Assembly: GCA_002842735.1 (NCBI GenBank)
Contig: PHEB01000018.1
Coordinates: forward strand, 1-64,000
DNA length: 64,000 nucleotides
Reading direction: 5' to 3'
From: Alphaproteobacteria bacterium HGW-Alphaproteobacteria-7
Lineage (GTDB): Bacteria; Pseudomonadota; Alphaproteobacteria; Sphingomonadales; Sphingomonadaceae
In this document: positions 1-9,078 of the stretch, piece after piece
How the letters are laid out: each line of letters opens with the position of its first letter
Position numbering within the stretch: the first letter of the stretch is position 1
The notes under the pieces: generated by a model
The model's input: only the letters and a program-made list of their open reading frames with translations
Databases searched by the model: none
What the model was told of the DNA's origin: nothing
Made by a program: the position numbers and the translations under genes

Positions 1-663
1 GAAGGCATCAGCTTCATTCTGGTCGACATGAAAACGCCGGGAATCGAAGTGAAGCCGATCAAGCTGGTGGACGGCAGTTACGAGGTCAACGAAACCTGGT
101 TGACCGATGTGCGTGTGCCGGTTGAAAATCTGGTGGGCGTTGAAAACAAGGGCTGGACCTATGCCAAGTTCCTGCTCGCGCATGAACGCAGCGGGATCGC
201 CGGGGTCGCCCGGTCAAAACGCGGGGTGGAAAAGCTGCGCGAAATTGCTGCGGCTGAAACGCTGGACGGCGCGCCGCTGATCAAGGATTTTGATTTCGCC
301 CGCAAGGTCAGCCAGCTGGAAATCGATCTGGCCGCGCTGGAAATCACCGAATTGCGCACGCTGGCAGGCGAACAGGCGGGCAAGGGGCCGGGGCCGGAAA
401 GTTCAATCCTCAAGATCAAGGGCACCGAAATCCAGCAGCGCCTGACCGAACTGACGCTGGAAGCGGTCGGCACCTATGGCACGCCGTTTTACGGGAATAT
501 CGCGAAGGTGCCGGGCGATGCGGGATCGAACCAGTATCCGGTCGGCCCGGATTACGCGCAGCACGCCGCCGCGACCTATTTCAATATGCGTAAGACCTCG
601 ATCTATGGCGGGTCGAACGAAATTCAGCGCAACATCATCAGCAAAATGATCCTCGGCCTTTAA
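1..663 (+). CDS. Acyl-CoA dehydrogenase, C-terminal part (5' truncated by window edge)
   Basis: The frame is open from the first base and ends in TAA at 661-663, so the N-terminus lies outside the window. The visible 220 residues hold the C-terminal helical domain of a FAD-dependent acyl-CoA dehydrogenase, which makes the 2,3-double bond in acyl-CoA and passes electrons to ETF. The C-terminal signature IYGGSNEIQRNII is present near the end. Many family members have YEG with the catalytic Glu where this protein has YGG, so the base may sit elsewhere or in a partner subunit. A second, different acyl-CoA dehydrogenase starts 26 bp downstream, so the two are probably co-transcribed and may form a heteromer. 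The substrate cannot be told from sequence. Confidence 0.9.
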   Translation, partial: EGISFILVDMKTPGIEVKPIKLVDGSYEVNETWLTDVRVPVENLVGVENKGWTYAKFLLAHERSGIAGVARSKRGVEKLREIAAAETLDGAPLIKDFDFARKVSQLEIDLAALEITELRTLAGEQAGKGPGPESSILKIKGTEIQQRLTELTLEAVGTYGTPFYGNIAKVPGDAGSNQYPVGPDYAQHAAATYFNMRKTSIYGGSNEIQRNIISKMILGL

Positions 664-688
664 GCGCCTGAGTGACGGGAGAGTTTAC

Positions 689-1819
689 GTGGATTTCAAT
701 TTCACCGAAGAACAGGAAATGGTTCGCGATGGGCTGTCGCGGCTGGTGCGCGAACAATATGATTGGGAAACGCGCCGCAAGGCGGTCGCCAGCAATGATG
801 GCTGGCGTCCCGAAATCTGGGCGCAATTGGCTGAACTCGGCATTCTTGGGATGCCGTTCAGCGAAGCTGATGGCGGCTTTGGCGGCGGCGCGGTTGATTC
901 GATGATCATCATGCAGGAATTCGGCAAGGGGCTGGTGGTTGAACCTTTCCTGCCCACCGTGGTGTGCGCGGGCGGCTTTCTGAAGCACGCGGGCACGCCT
1001 GCACAAAAGGAAGAACATATCGGCGGGATCGTGGCGGGCAGCCGGGTGTTCGCCTTTGCCTATGCCGAACCGCGCGGGCGATATGACTATGCCGATCTGG
1101 AAACCACCGCCAAGAAGGACGGCAGCGGCTATGTGCTCAATGGGCACAAGGCCGTGGTGATCGGCGCGCCGTGGGCGAGCCATCTGATCGTGACCGCGCG
1201 CACCAGCGGCGAACGGCGCGATCGTGGTGGCGTGTCGGTGTTCGTGGTTGATAAATCCGCCCCGGGCATCGTCACCCGCGATTACGAAACCTTTGATGGC
1301 CGCCGCGCGTCGGAAGTCTATTTCGAAAAGGTGGCGGTCCCCGCTGATGCCTTGATCGGCGAAGAGGGTGCAGGGTTGTCGCTGATCGAACTGGTGGCAG
1401 ACGAAGCCATCGCCGCGCTGTGCGCCGAGGCCTGCGGAGCGATGAAGGTCGCCCACGCGATGACGGTCGAATATTCGCGTCAGCGCAAACAGTTCGGCGT
1501 GGCGATTGGCAGCTTCCAGGTGCTCCAGCACCGTATGGTCGATATGTATACCGCCTACGAACAATCAGTGTCGCTGACTTATCTTGCGACGCTGCGGCTT
1601 GACGCGCCGGATGCCGAGCGCAAGCGCGCGGTGTCGGCAGCCAAGGTCGGGGTCGGGCAGGCGGCGCGGTTGATCGGTCAGGATGCGGTGCAGATCCACG
1701 GCGGCAACGGCGTGACGGATGAATATGCCATCGGTCATTATTTCAAGCGGCTGACCATCTTCGATTCCGAATTCGGCAATGTCGATCACCATATGAAGCG
1801 CCACATCGCATTGGCCTGA
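689..1819 (+). CDS. Acyl-CoA dehydrogenase (376 aa)
   Basis: The protein begins DFNFTEEQEMVRDG, the usual N-terminal start of bacterial acyl-CoA dehydrogenases. It continues with the central beta domain and the C-terminal flavin-contacting region (RKQFGVAIGSFQVLQHR, then QIHGGNGVTDEYAIGHYFKR). The start is GTG at 689, preceded by a GGGAGAG ribosome site. The length is normal for the family. The C-terminus lacks the usual YEG/YGG-SNEIQR segment and has DSEFGNVDHHM instead. It differs clearly from the gene just upstream. Tandem unlike acyl-CoA dehydrogenases are known to form alpha2beta2 enzymes in actinobacterial steroid side-chain catabolism; whether that holds here is inference. Fatty-acid or steroid-type acyl-CoA oxidation is the likely role. 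Confidence 0.9.
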   Translation: MDFNFTEEQEMVRDGLSRLVREQYDWETRRKAVASNDGWRPEIWAQLAELGILGMPFSEADGGFGGGAVDSMIIMQEFGKGLVVEPFLPTVVCAGGFLKHAGTPAQKEEHIGGIVAGSRVFAFAYAEPRGRYDYADLETTAKKDGSGYVLNGHKAVVIGAPWASHLIVTARTSGERRDRGGVSVFVVDKSAPGIVTRDYETFDGRRASEVYFEKVAVPADALIGEEGAGLSLIELVADEAIAALCAEACGAMKVAHAMTVEYSRQRKQFGVAIGSFQVLQHRMVDMYTAYEQSVSLTYLATLRLDAPDAERKRAVSAAKVGVGQAARLIGQDAVQIHGGNGVTDEYAIGHYFKRLTIFDSEFGNVDHHMKRHIALA

Positions 1820-1838
1820 CAAACGACGGGGGGCAGTC

Positions 1839-2741
1839 ATGGAGAAAGGCGGCGTATCATTCCGCCATGCACCGCGCAGCCTGGCCGTTGTGGCGCTCGC
1901 CGCGACGCTGGGGCTGGGCTTTGCCGCGCTGGCCGGCGGCGAAAGCGCCCGGTTGGAGGGCTATTCGGCGGTGTTCGTTTGTGCGCTGGTGGCATTCGCG
2001 GTCAACTGGCTGGCATTCATCCCCGCTGCGTTGTTCAAGAGCGACCGGTTTTACGACACGACTGGCGCGCTCACCTATCTGACGGTGATCGCGGCGGCAT
2101 GTCTGGCCGCTTGGCCGCTGGATAGCCGCGCGGCGGTGGTGGCGGTAATGGTGGCGATCTGGACGGTGCGGCTCGGCAGTTTCCTGTTTACGCGCATCCA
2201 TGCCTCGGGCGGCACCGATCAACGGTTCGCCAAGATCAAGATCAACCCGCCGCGCTTTCTGGTGGCGTGGACGTTGCAGGCGGTGTGGGTGATTTTCACC
2301 GCATCAGCGGCGCTGATCATCATCACCGCGCCAGACCCTGCGCCGCTCGACGGATTCTTCTGGGCGGGCGCGCTGTTGTGGGTGATCGGCTTCGCGTTCG
2401 AAGTGATCGCCGATGAGCAGAAACGCCGGTTCAAGGCCGACCCCGCGAATGAAGGGCGCTTCATCACATCGGGCTTGTGGGCGTGGTCACAGCATCCCAA
2501 TTACTTTGGCGAAATCACGCTGTGGCTGGGTATTCTGGTGATCGCGCTGCCGCTGCTGTCGGGCTGGAGCTTCCTTGCGATTATCTCGCCGGTGTTTGTG
2601 GCGCTGTTGCTGACCAAGGTGAGCGGAATCAACCTGCTCGATGGCATCGCCAAGAAACGCTGGAGCGATGATCCGGCCTATCAGACCTATCGCAAGACCA
2701 CCCCGGTGCTGTTTCCCCGACCGCCGCGCGCGAACGGCTGA
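1839..2741 (+). CDS. DUF1295 / steroid 5-alpha-reductase-like membrane protein (300 aa)
   Basis: An integral membrane protein with about seven hydrophobic segments. The C-terminal half carries the DUF1295 pattern: WxxQHPNYFGEI near residue 220, preceded by FEVIADEQKRRFK, and a final WSDDPAYQTYRKTTPVLFPRPP. These features match the isoprenylcysteine methyltransferase/steroid 5-alpha-reductase superfamily, whose HPNYFGE region binds the cofactor. The start is ATG at 1839 with a GGGGG stretch just upstream, 19 bp after the preceding acyl-CoA dehydrogenase, so it may share that transcript. The true reaction is unknown; a reductase acting on an enoyl or steroid-like lipid would fit the neighbours but is inferred. 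Confidence 0.85.
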   Translation: MEKGGVSFRHAPRSLAVVALAATLGLGFAALAGGESARLEGYSAVFVCALVAFAVNWLAFIPAALFKSDRFYDTTGALTYLTVIAAACLAAWPLDSRAAVVAVMVAIWTVRLGSFLFTRIHASGGTDQRFAKIKINPPRFLVAWTLQAVWVIFTASAALIIITAPDPAPLDGFFWAGALLWVIGFAFEVIADEQKRRFKADPANEGRFITSGLWAWSQHPNYFGEITLWLGILVIALPLLSGWSFLAIISPVFVALLLTKVSGINLLDGIAKKRWSDDPAYQTYRKTTPVLFPRPPRANG

Positions 2742-2789
2742 TCTGATCCGATCAGAAGTTGCTGTAAACTGTGACCTCTTGGCAACATG

Positions 2790-2805
2790 GCGCAAACGTT
2801 TGCAG
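2790..2805. promoter_or_regulatory. LacI-type operator upstream of a TonB receptor
   Basis: The core GCAAACGTTTGC at 2792-2803 is a perfect 12-bp palindrome. It is the same core as the two operators at 17229-17268 in the sucrose locus, matching 13 of 16 positions of the full TTGCAAACGTTTGCAA form. It lies about 85 bp before the start codon of the TonB receptor at 2887. The nearby LacI regulator at 14795-15820, or a paralogue, is the likely ligand; that link is inferred. Confidence 0.65.
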
Positions 2806-2886
2806 GGATAAAGAATTTTTGTTGCACCATTTCGACGATTGCGGGTGCATGATGGGTCTCAGCAAAAATTTATAACAGGGGTCTCT

Positions 2887-5427
2887 ATGCGAATTCGTGC
2901 TCTGCTGCTTGCCAGCCTCGTCATGCCTGCTGCTCCCGCCTTCGCGCAGGATGCCGATACCGCCGTTCAAGACGCCGGGCAGACGATTATCGTTACCGGT
3001 TCGCGCCGGGCTGACCGCACCGTTGGGGACAGCGCGGTGCCGATCGATCTGATTTCCGCCGAACAGCTCAGCACTTCCGGCTTCACCGAAACCACGCGCC
3101 TGCTGCGCGATCTGGTGCCCAGCCTCAATTTCCCGCAGCCGTCGATCACCGATGGCACCGACGTGATCCGCCCGGCGACCTTGCGCGGGTTGGGCGCGGA
3201 TCAGACGCTGGTGTTGATCAATGGCAAGCGGCGTCATGCCTCCGCCCTGCTCAACATCAATGGTTCGGTCGGGCGCGGCACGCAGGCGGTGGACATCAAC
3301 TTCATCCCCTCCTCCGCGATCCGGCAGGTCGAAGTGCTGCGTGACGGCGCGGCGGCGCAATATGGCTCGGATGCGATTGCAGGGGTAATCAATTTCCAGC
3401 TCAACAATGCCAGCCAAGGCGCAACCTTCAGCGCGACCTATGGTGGTTACGTCACTTCGATTGCGGGGGTTAGCCAGATTGACGGGCTGGTGCTGGATGG
3501 CAGTGGGCAACCAACCCTGGCACCAGACGGCACGCTGGCGGTTAACGAAACAGGGAGCAATCGCAAGGTCGAAGACGGCGGCGTGCTGACGCTGGCGTCC
3601 AATTTCGGCCTGCCGCTGGGTGAAAATGGCTTTCTCAACCTGACGGCGGAATATCGTGACCGCAACTCGACCAATCGCGCTGGCGCTGATCGCCGCCCGC
3701 AATTCAATGTGGTCGGCGGGGTGTTTGATCCGCGCGAGCTGACGTTTGACCGTCTGTCGCACCGGTTCGGCGATGCCAAGACCGAAGATTTCACGCTGTT
3801 CGCCAATGCGGGCATTGAGTTGAACGAGCAGGTCAATCTCTATGCCTTTGGCGGCTATGGTGAACGCGATGGCAATTCCGCCGGATTTTTCCGCAGGCCA
3901 TCGGATGCGCGCAATGTGCCGGCCATTTTCCCTGACGGGTTCCTGCCGGAAATCGACACGCAGACGACCGACTGGGCGATTACTGGCGGCGTGCGCGGTG
4001 AAGTCAGCGGCTGGAATTACGACCTGTCGACGCAATATGGCCGAAACAAGGTCGATTTCGAGATTCTGAACACGCTCAACGCATCACTCGGCGCGGCTAG
4101 CCCGACGGAATTTGATGCAGGTGGCCTCGAATATACGCAATGGGTCAGCAATTTCGATGTCAGCCGCGACATCGCCGGTCTGTTTCACCGCACAACGCTG
4201 GCCCTGGGGCTCGAATACCGACGTGAAACGTTCCAGGTCAGCCCGGGGGAGCCTGACAGCTTCCGGTTCGGCGGTGTGACCGTGAACCAGAATAACCCGC
4301 TCAATCCCAGCACCGCAGGCGCTGCGCCCGGTAGCCAGGTGTTCCCCGGCTTCCAGCCGACCATCGGCGGGGTGTCAGTGGTGGACGGCAATGCCCGCAA
4401 CAACTTCTCGGCCTATGCCGAACTCGACATCGACGAAGCGACCGATTGGCTGGCGCTGCGCGGTGCGGTTTCCACCGGTTTCCGCGCGCCGGGTGTGGCC
4501 CAGCAGTTCTTCGCCGCTGCGGCCACCAATAATGTGAACGGTGTGCTGGTTGACGCGGTGACGTTGCCGGTCGGCAACCCGGTGGCGCAGGCGCTGGGTT
4601 CTACCCCGCTCAAGGCTGAAACCGCGGTCAACTGGTCGGTTGGCGCGGTGTTCAATCCGATCCCGCGGTTCAACCTGACCGTCGACTGGTTCCAGATCAA
4701 TATCGATGATCGGATCGTGCTGACCGAAAACCTGACGGCGTCGCGTGACGCTGCCGGCAACCCCAGCGGCAACCCCACGCAGCAAGCGATCGCGCAGATC
4801 CTGAATGATGCCGGGTTCAACACGATTTCCGCCGCGCGTTTCTTCATCAACGGGGTCGACACGCGCACGCGCGGGATTGACGCGATCGCCACCTATCGCA
4901 TGGATGTTGGCGATGAAGGCAAGCTCAATCTGACCGCAGGCTATAACTGGACGCAAAACCGCATCACCGCGCGCAATGATACGCCGGGTGCGCTCAACCA
5001 GGTGCCGGGGATCAATCTGTTCGGGCGGCAGGAATCGCTGCGGATCGAACAAGGTCAGCCGCGTACTCGGGTGAATCTCGGGCTGGATTATTCGCAGAAT
5101 TGGGCCGGGTTTACGCTGCGCGGGAACCGTTATGGGCGGGTGCTGGCGGCAGGTGACAGCGCGTTTACCGATCTGAACATTGAATCGGCCTGGGTGGTGG
5201 ATGCCGAAATCCGGGTTGAAGCGACCACCGGGCTGGAATTTGCGGTGGGTTCGAACAACCTGTTCGACAAATTCCCGACCAACCTGCCAACCGGCGTGGG
5301 TGTTGATCCCGACACCGGCAACCCGCGCAACAACTCGTCGAACAATTACTTCCTGCCGTTCTCCAGCTTCTCACCGTTCGGGTTCAATGGCCGGTTTGTC
5401 TATGGCCGGGTAAGCTACCGCTTTTAG
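2887..5427 (+). CDS. TonB-dependent outer-membrane receptor (846 aa)
   Basis: The start at ATG 2887 gives a clean signal peptide (MRIRALLLASLVMPAAPAFA-Q) with AGGGG upstream; an in-frame upstream start at 2839 would bury it. After cleavage comes a TonB-box-like TIIVTGSRR, then the plug domain with LRGLGADQTLVLINGKRR and the VEVLRDGAAAQYGSDAIAGVINF motif. A 22-strand-type barrel follows, ending in aromatic RFVYGRVSYRF. It imports a substrate across the outer membrane using TonB-ExbB-ExbD energy. No transport or degradation genes flank it. The palindromic operator at 2792-2803 suggests sugar-responsive control shared with the sucrose locus. A carbohydrate ligand is therefore plausible but unproven. 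Confidence 0.92.
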   Translation: MRIRALLLASLVMPAAPAFAQDADTAVQDAGQTIIVTGSRRADRTVGDSAVPIDLISAEQLSTSGFTETTRLLRDLVPSLNFPQPSITDGTDVIRPATLRGLGADQTLVLINGKRRHASALLNINGSVGRGTQAVDINFIPSSAIRQVEVLRDGAAAQYGSDAIAGVINFQLNNASQGATFSATYGGYVTSIAGVSQIDGLVLDGSGQPTLAPDGTLAVNETGSNRKVEDGGVLTLASNFGLPLGENGFLNLTAEYRDRNSTNRAGADRRPQFNVVGGVFDPRELTFDRLSHRFGDAKTEDFTLFANAGIELNEQVNLYAFGGYGERDGNSAGFFRRPSDARNVPAIFPDGFLPEIDTQTTDWAITGGVRGEVSGWNYDLSTQYGRNKVDFEILNTLNASLGAASPTEFDAGGLEYTQWVSNFDVSRDIAGLFHRTTLALGLEYRRETFQVSPGEPDSFRFGGVTVNQNNPLNPSTAGAAPGSQVFPGFQPTIGGVSVVDGNARNNFSAYAELDIDEATDWLALRGAVSTGFRAPGVAQQFFAAAATNNVNGVLVDAVTLPVGNPVAQALGSTPLKAETAVNWSVGAVFNPIPRFNLTVDWFQINIDDRIVLTENLTASRDAAGNPSGNPTQQAIAQILNDAGFNTISAARFFINGVDTRTRGIDAIATYRMDVGDEGKLNLTAGYNWTQNRITARNDTPGALNQVPGINLFGRQESLRIEQGQPRTRVNLGLDYSQNWAGFTLRGNRYGRVLAAGDSAFTDLNIESAWVVDAEIRVEATTGLEFAVGSNNLFDKFPTNLPTGVGVDPDTGNPRNNSSNNYFLPFSSFSPFGFNGRFVYGRVSYRF

Positions 5428-5469
5428 GGCGGTTTAAGCCAGTCTAAGGCAGGGCGAGAAAGAACTGAT

Positions 5470-5506
5470 ACCAAAGGTCGAGGAGTCGGACTCTTCGGCC
5501 TTTGGT
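5470..5506. terminator. 18-bp perfect-pairing hairpin after the TonB receptor
   Basis: The arms 5470-5487 and 5489-5506 pair along 18 positions (two G-T wobbles) across a single base, 42 bp after the receptor stop codon. No T-run follows on either strand, so it is not a classical intrinsic terminator. It may protect the 3' end of the mRNA or act as a bidirectional barrier before the porin gene. Confidence 0.55.
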
Positions 5507-5629
5507 TATGCCTGCGCACCAAGCTGGCCAATCCGGACTGGTCGTATTTGTCACAAGGATGACATATAAACGCAATAATGGCGCGCAGGTGCTCACGCTT
5601 TGGTGGGCGTTTGCCAAAGGCTGTTGTCG

Positions 5630-7111
5630 ATGCCGTTTGCGGTTCGGAATATTGGTGTGAGTGTGCTGGCTTTGGCGATGGCGGCAGGTGCCCATGCGCC
5701 TGTGCTGGCCCAATCCAACGCTGCTGCCGAAGCGGGCGAGGCCGATCAGGCCCGAACCATCGCCGATCTTCAGCGCCAGATTGATGAATTGAAGGCGGTG
5801 GTTGAACAATTGCAGGCGGCGCAAGTGGCGACCGCACCTGCGCCCGCACCCGCCGGCACGGCTCTGGCGCAGCAGCAGCCTGTCCCGCAGGCAGGCAACC
5901 CGGCTCAGCCGACTCCGGTGCTGGCACAGGCCGAAGCCCCTGCCAGCGCCGCTGTGCCAACGCGCAAGGCCTGGTACGAAAAGCTGTCCTTGCGCGGCTA
6001 TACCCAGATGCGGATGAACCAGATCGTTTCGGGCGATTCGACCGCGCCCGCAGGCGTTTCGCGCCTGCGCACGATCGGCGATAGCGGCGTTCGCGATGAC
6101 AGCAATTTCACCCTACGCCGCGTGCGCCTTGCGGTTCAGGGCGACGTCAATGATCATGTCTCGATCTACCTCCAGCCCGATTTCGCCGTTGCGGTGTCGA
6201 ACCAGACAGCGGGTGAGCGGCGTGAAGGGTTTGTGCAGTTGCGCGATGCCTATGCCGACGTGTTCCCGACCGGCGACAAGGCTTTCCGCATCCGGCTTGG
6301 CCAGGCGAAAGTGCCCTATGGCTGGGAGAACATGCAATCGTCGTCCAACCGGCTCGCGCTGGATCGGACCGACGCAATCAGCACGGCGGTTCCGGGGGAG
6401 CGCGATATCGGCATCACCGCCTATTACACCCCGCCTCAGGTGCGCAAGATCTGGGATCGCTTGTCAGCCGATGGGCAGAAACTTTTCGGCAATTACGGCG
6501 CGTTCGGGCTGGGCGTGTTCAACGGGCAAGGCACCAGCCGCACCGAAACCAATGACAGCGTAATGACTGTGGCGCTGGCCACCTGGCCGTTTGAACTCGA
6601 TGGTCTGGGGCTTGATGGGCAGGTGCTGGAACTGGGCGGATCGGCGATCCGCAACCGCTTCAACCCCGAACTGCGCAGCGGCGGGGTCAGCCCGGTCAGT
6701 TTCAAGGACAACCGCGCGGGCGTGCACGCGGTGCTGTATCCGCAGCCCATCGGTTTGCAGGCCGAATGGAACTGGGGCACCGGGCCGGAATTTGATCCGG
6801 CGACCGGGCAGATCGAACAACGCTCGCTCAATGGCGGCTATGTGCAGGCGATGGGACGGGTCAAGCAGTCACCGCTCGGGCCGTTTTATCCCTTCGCGCG
6901 GTGGCAATATTATCGTGGCGGTTTCAAAGGCGCGGTCAATGCCCCGCGGCTGGAAACCGAGGAGCTGGAACTCGGCCTCGAATTTCTGCCAACCTCGGCG
7001 CTGGAACTTACCGCGACCTATGGCTGGGCATCGCGCAAGGAAGCCGACGAACGCCGGTTAGGGCAGGCTGACGGCCAGATCCTGCGGTTGCAGGCGCAGT
7101 GGAATTACTAG
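5630..7111 (+). CDS. Phosphate-selective-type porin (OprO/OprP family, 493 aa)
   Basis: ATG 5630 gives a signal peptide ending near AHAPVLAQ. An in-frame GTG at 5600 is possible but would lengthen the leader. The mature N-terminus has a short coiled coil (TIADLQRQIDELKAVVEQLQ), followed by an Ala/Pro/Gln-rich linker of about 60 residues and then the beta-barrel. The barrel includes LRGYTQMRMN, FTLRRVRLAVQGDVNDHVS and FRIRLGQAKVPYGWENMQSS, typical of OprO/OprP-type porins. It ends in ...LQAQWNY with a terminal aromatic. The coiled coil plus linker form a periplasmic extension likely to contact peptidoglycan. It sits 200 bp after a TonB receptor and converges on a helicase gene. Selectivity for phosphate or polyphosphate is only a family-level guess. 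Confidence 0.88.
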   Translation: MPFAVRNIGVSVLALAMAAGAHAPVLAQSNAAAEAGEADQARTIADLQRQIDELKAVVEQLQAAQVATAPAPAPAGTALAQQQPVPQAGNPAQPTPVLAQAEAPASAAVPTRKAWYEKLSLRGYTQMRMNQIVSGDSTAPAGVSRLRTIGDSGVRDDSNFTLRRVRLAVQGDVNDHVSIYLQPDFAVAVSNQTAGERREGFVQLRDAYADVFPTGDKAFRIRLGQAKVPYGWENMQSSSNRLALDRTDAISTAVPGERDIGITAYYTPPQVRKIWDRLSADGQKLFGNYGAFGLGVFNGQGTSRTETNDSVMTVALATWPFELDGLGLDGQVLELGGSAIRNRFNPELRSGGVSPVSFKDNRAGVHAVLYPQPIGLQAEWNWGTGPEFDPATGQIEQRSLNGGYVQAMGRVKQSPLGPFYPFARWQYYRGGFKGAVNAPRLETEELELGLEFLPTSALELTATYGWASRKEADERRLGQADGQILRLQAQWNY

Positions 7112-7135
7112 AGCATCGTGCTGGCATAGCGCGCT

Positions 7136-8905
7136 TTAGCCGCGACCCTTGGGTTTTGGCTTTGGCTTTGGCCTGCCATGCGCAGGGGCGTGGGGTTTGG
7201 CCTGCGCGCCCGCATGGGGCTTGGGCTTGAACGGGCGTGCCTGCGCGGGGCCGTTGGGTTTGCCGCGCTTGGCATTTTCGCGCGCGGCCATGCGCGGCGG
7301 TTCGGTGGAGGGGGCAATCGCGACATAGCCGCCGTCTTCCTCGTTCCCGGCGGTTGCCACAATCGCTTCGGCAAATTTGCCCGCAATCGCGCGCGGCACC
7401 TGGAAAAAGGTTTCCTGCTGGCCGATGCGGATCGCGCCGATTTCGTTGCGAGTGATGTGGCCGCGGCGGCAGATCAGCGGCATCACCCAGCGCGGATCGG
7501 CGTTCTGGCGGCGGCCGATATCCATCTTGAACCACACCGTATCTTCAAATCCGGGGCGGTGTTTATCCTGATGCGCGCTGCGCTGCGCTTCGAGTGAGGC
7601 GGCGAGCAGTTCTTCGGGTTCGGGCATCGACGCGCGGTGTGCCTGCACCAGCATCGCGGCGATTTCCTGCGGGGAGCGGGTTTCGAGCAGCTTGTCCGCC
7701 AATTCGCGGTCGCCATCGGTCACTTCGACCGGCTGCATCAGCTTGTCGAGCAGCCGCACCCGGTCTTGGGTAATGATCGCATCACGATCGGGCGCGGTGG
7801 TCCATTCGGCGTTGATCTTGGCATGGCGCAGCATCGATTCGATCCGCTTGCGGCGCGGGTAGGGGACGATGATGACCGCTACGCCTTTCTTGCCCGCGCG
7901 CCCGGTGCGGCCCGAACGGTGCTGCAAGGTTTCGGCATCGCGGGGGATTTCGACATGGACGACCAGGCTGAGCGACGGCAGATCGATCCCGCGCGCGGCC
8001 ACATCGGTCGCCACGCAGACGCGGGCGCGGCGATCACGCAGCGCCTGCAACGCCTGATTGCGTTCCTGCTGCGAATGTTCGCCCGACAGTGCGACAACGC
8101 CAAACCCGCGTTCCTGCAAGGTGGCGTGGAGGTGGCGCACGTTTTCGCGCGTGGCGCAGAACAACATCGCGGTTTCCGCCTCGTGGAAACGCAGCAGGTT
8201 GACCACCGCGTTTTCAATCTCTGACGGTGAAACGGTGACCGCCTGATAGGCAATATCGCCATGCCCACGCTCGCTACCGGCGGTGGAGATGCGCAGGGCG
8301 TTCTTCTGGTAACGCCGGGCCAGTGCCTCGATCGGGCGCGGCATGGTCGCCGAAAACATCAGCATCCGCCGCGTTTCGGGGGTGGCATCGAGGATTTCTT
8401 CCAGCTCTTCGCGGAACCCCATGTCGAGCATTTCGTCGGCTTCATCGAGCACCACGACCGCCAGCGATGACAGGTCGAGCGCGCCGCGTTCCAGATGATC
8501 GCGCAGCCGCCCCGGTGTGCCGACAACGATGGTTGCCCCGGATTGCAGCGCGCGGCGTTCGACCTGCGGGCTCATGCCGCCGACGCAGGTGGCGATGCGC
8601 GCACCGGCGGCCTTGTAAAGCCAGTCAAGCTCGCGCGCGACCTGCAAGGCGAGTTCGCGGGTCGGCGCAATCACCAGTGCCAGCGGCGCACGGGCGGGCG
8701 GCACCCGGCCATCATCGCCCAGCACCTGTTCGGCAAAGGCAAGTCCAAACGCCACTGTTTTGCCTGAACCGGTCTGCGCAGAAACCACCAGATCGCGCCC
8801 ATGCGCTTCGGGCTCCAGCACGGCGGTTTGCACCGGGGTGAGCGCTTCGTAGCCGCGCTGGGTCAGGGCCTCGGCAAGGCCAGCGGGAAGATCGGGAAAT
8901 GGCAT
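7136..8905 (-). CDS. DEAD-box ATP-dependent RNA helicase with DbpA-type C-terminal domain (589 aa)
   Basis: All helicase core motifs are present: AQTGSGKT (43-50), PTRELA (about 81-86), DEAD (154-157), SAT (185-187), ATDVAARGID (about 299-308) and HRSGRTGR (329-336). Around residues 465-540 lies a DbpA/CsdA-type RNA-binding domain. The tail is very basic and rich in Pro/Lys/Gly, as in DeaD-like proteins. It unwinds structured RNA in the cytoplasm, most likely in ribosome assembly and RNA turnover. The gene converges on the upstream porin with a 24-bp gap. The divergence from canonical DbpA and the long basic tail make a DeaD-like general role more likely than a strict 23S-specific one. Confidence 0.93.
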   Translation of the reverse strand: MPFPDLPAGLAEALTQRGYEALTPVQTAVLEPEAHGRDLVVSAQTGSGKTVAFGLAFAEQVLGDDGRVPPARAPLALVIAPTRELALQVARELDWLYKAAGARIATCVGGMSPQVERRALQSGATIVVGTPGRLRDHLERGALDLSSLAVVVLDEADEMLDMGFREELEEILDATPETRRMLMFSATMPRPIEALARRYQKNALRISTAGSERGHGDIAYQAVTVSPSEIENAVVNLLRFHEAETAMLFCATRENVRHLHATLQERGFGVVALSGEHSQQERNQALQALRDRRARVCVATDVAARGIDLPSLSLVVHVEIPRDAETLQHRSGRTGRAGKKGVAVIIVPYPRRKRIESMLRHAKINAEWTTAPDRDAIITQDRVRLLDKLMQPVEVTDGDRELADKLLETRSPQEIAAMLVQAHRASMPEPEELLAASLEAQRSAHQDKHRPGFEDTVWFKMDIGRRQNADPRWVMPLICRRGHITRNEIGAIRIGQQETFFQVPRAIAGKFAEAIVATAGNEEDGGYVAIAPSTEPPRMAARENAKRGKPNGPAQARPFKPKPHAGAQAKPHAPAHGRPKPKPKPKGRG

Positions 8906-9078
8906 GGAAAAAGGCTTTCAGGCGAGTGCGCGCGCCAAGGGCAGGGGCACAAAGGAATGTGAAATCGACCGAGCAAGAACGGGGCGCTTGGCCCGTTCGC
9001 GGGTGCGTCGATGCGCGGCCCATACACGTTTGCAGGCGGTTTGGCTTGCGTTTAATTATGGGCGTGTGCGGGCAGGGG

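Noticed and set aside
2752-4035. A 427-codon open frame antisense to the first TonB receptor
   Set aside because: It is a shadow of a receptor with a signal peptide, plug and barrel.
9024-9033. CACGTTTGCA as a further LacI operator before the helicase
   Set aside because: Only one half matches the operator; no symmetry on the other side.
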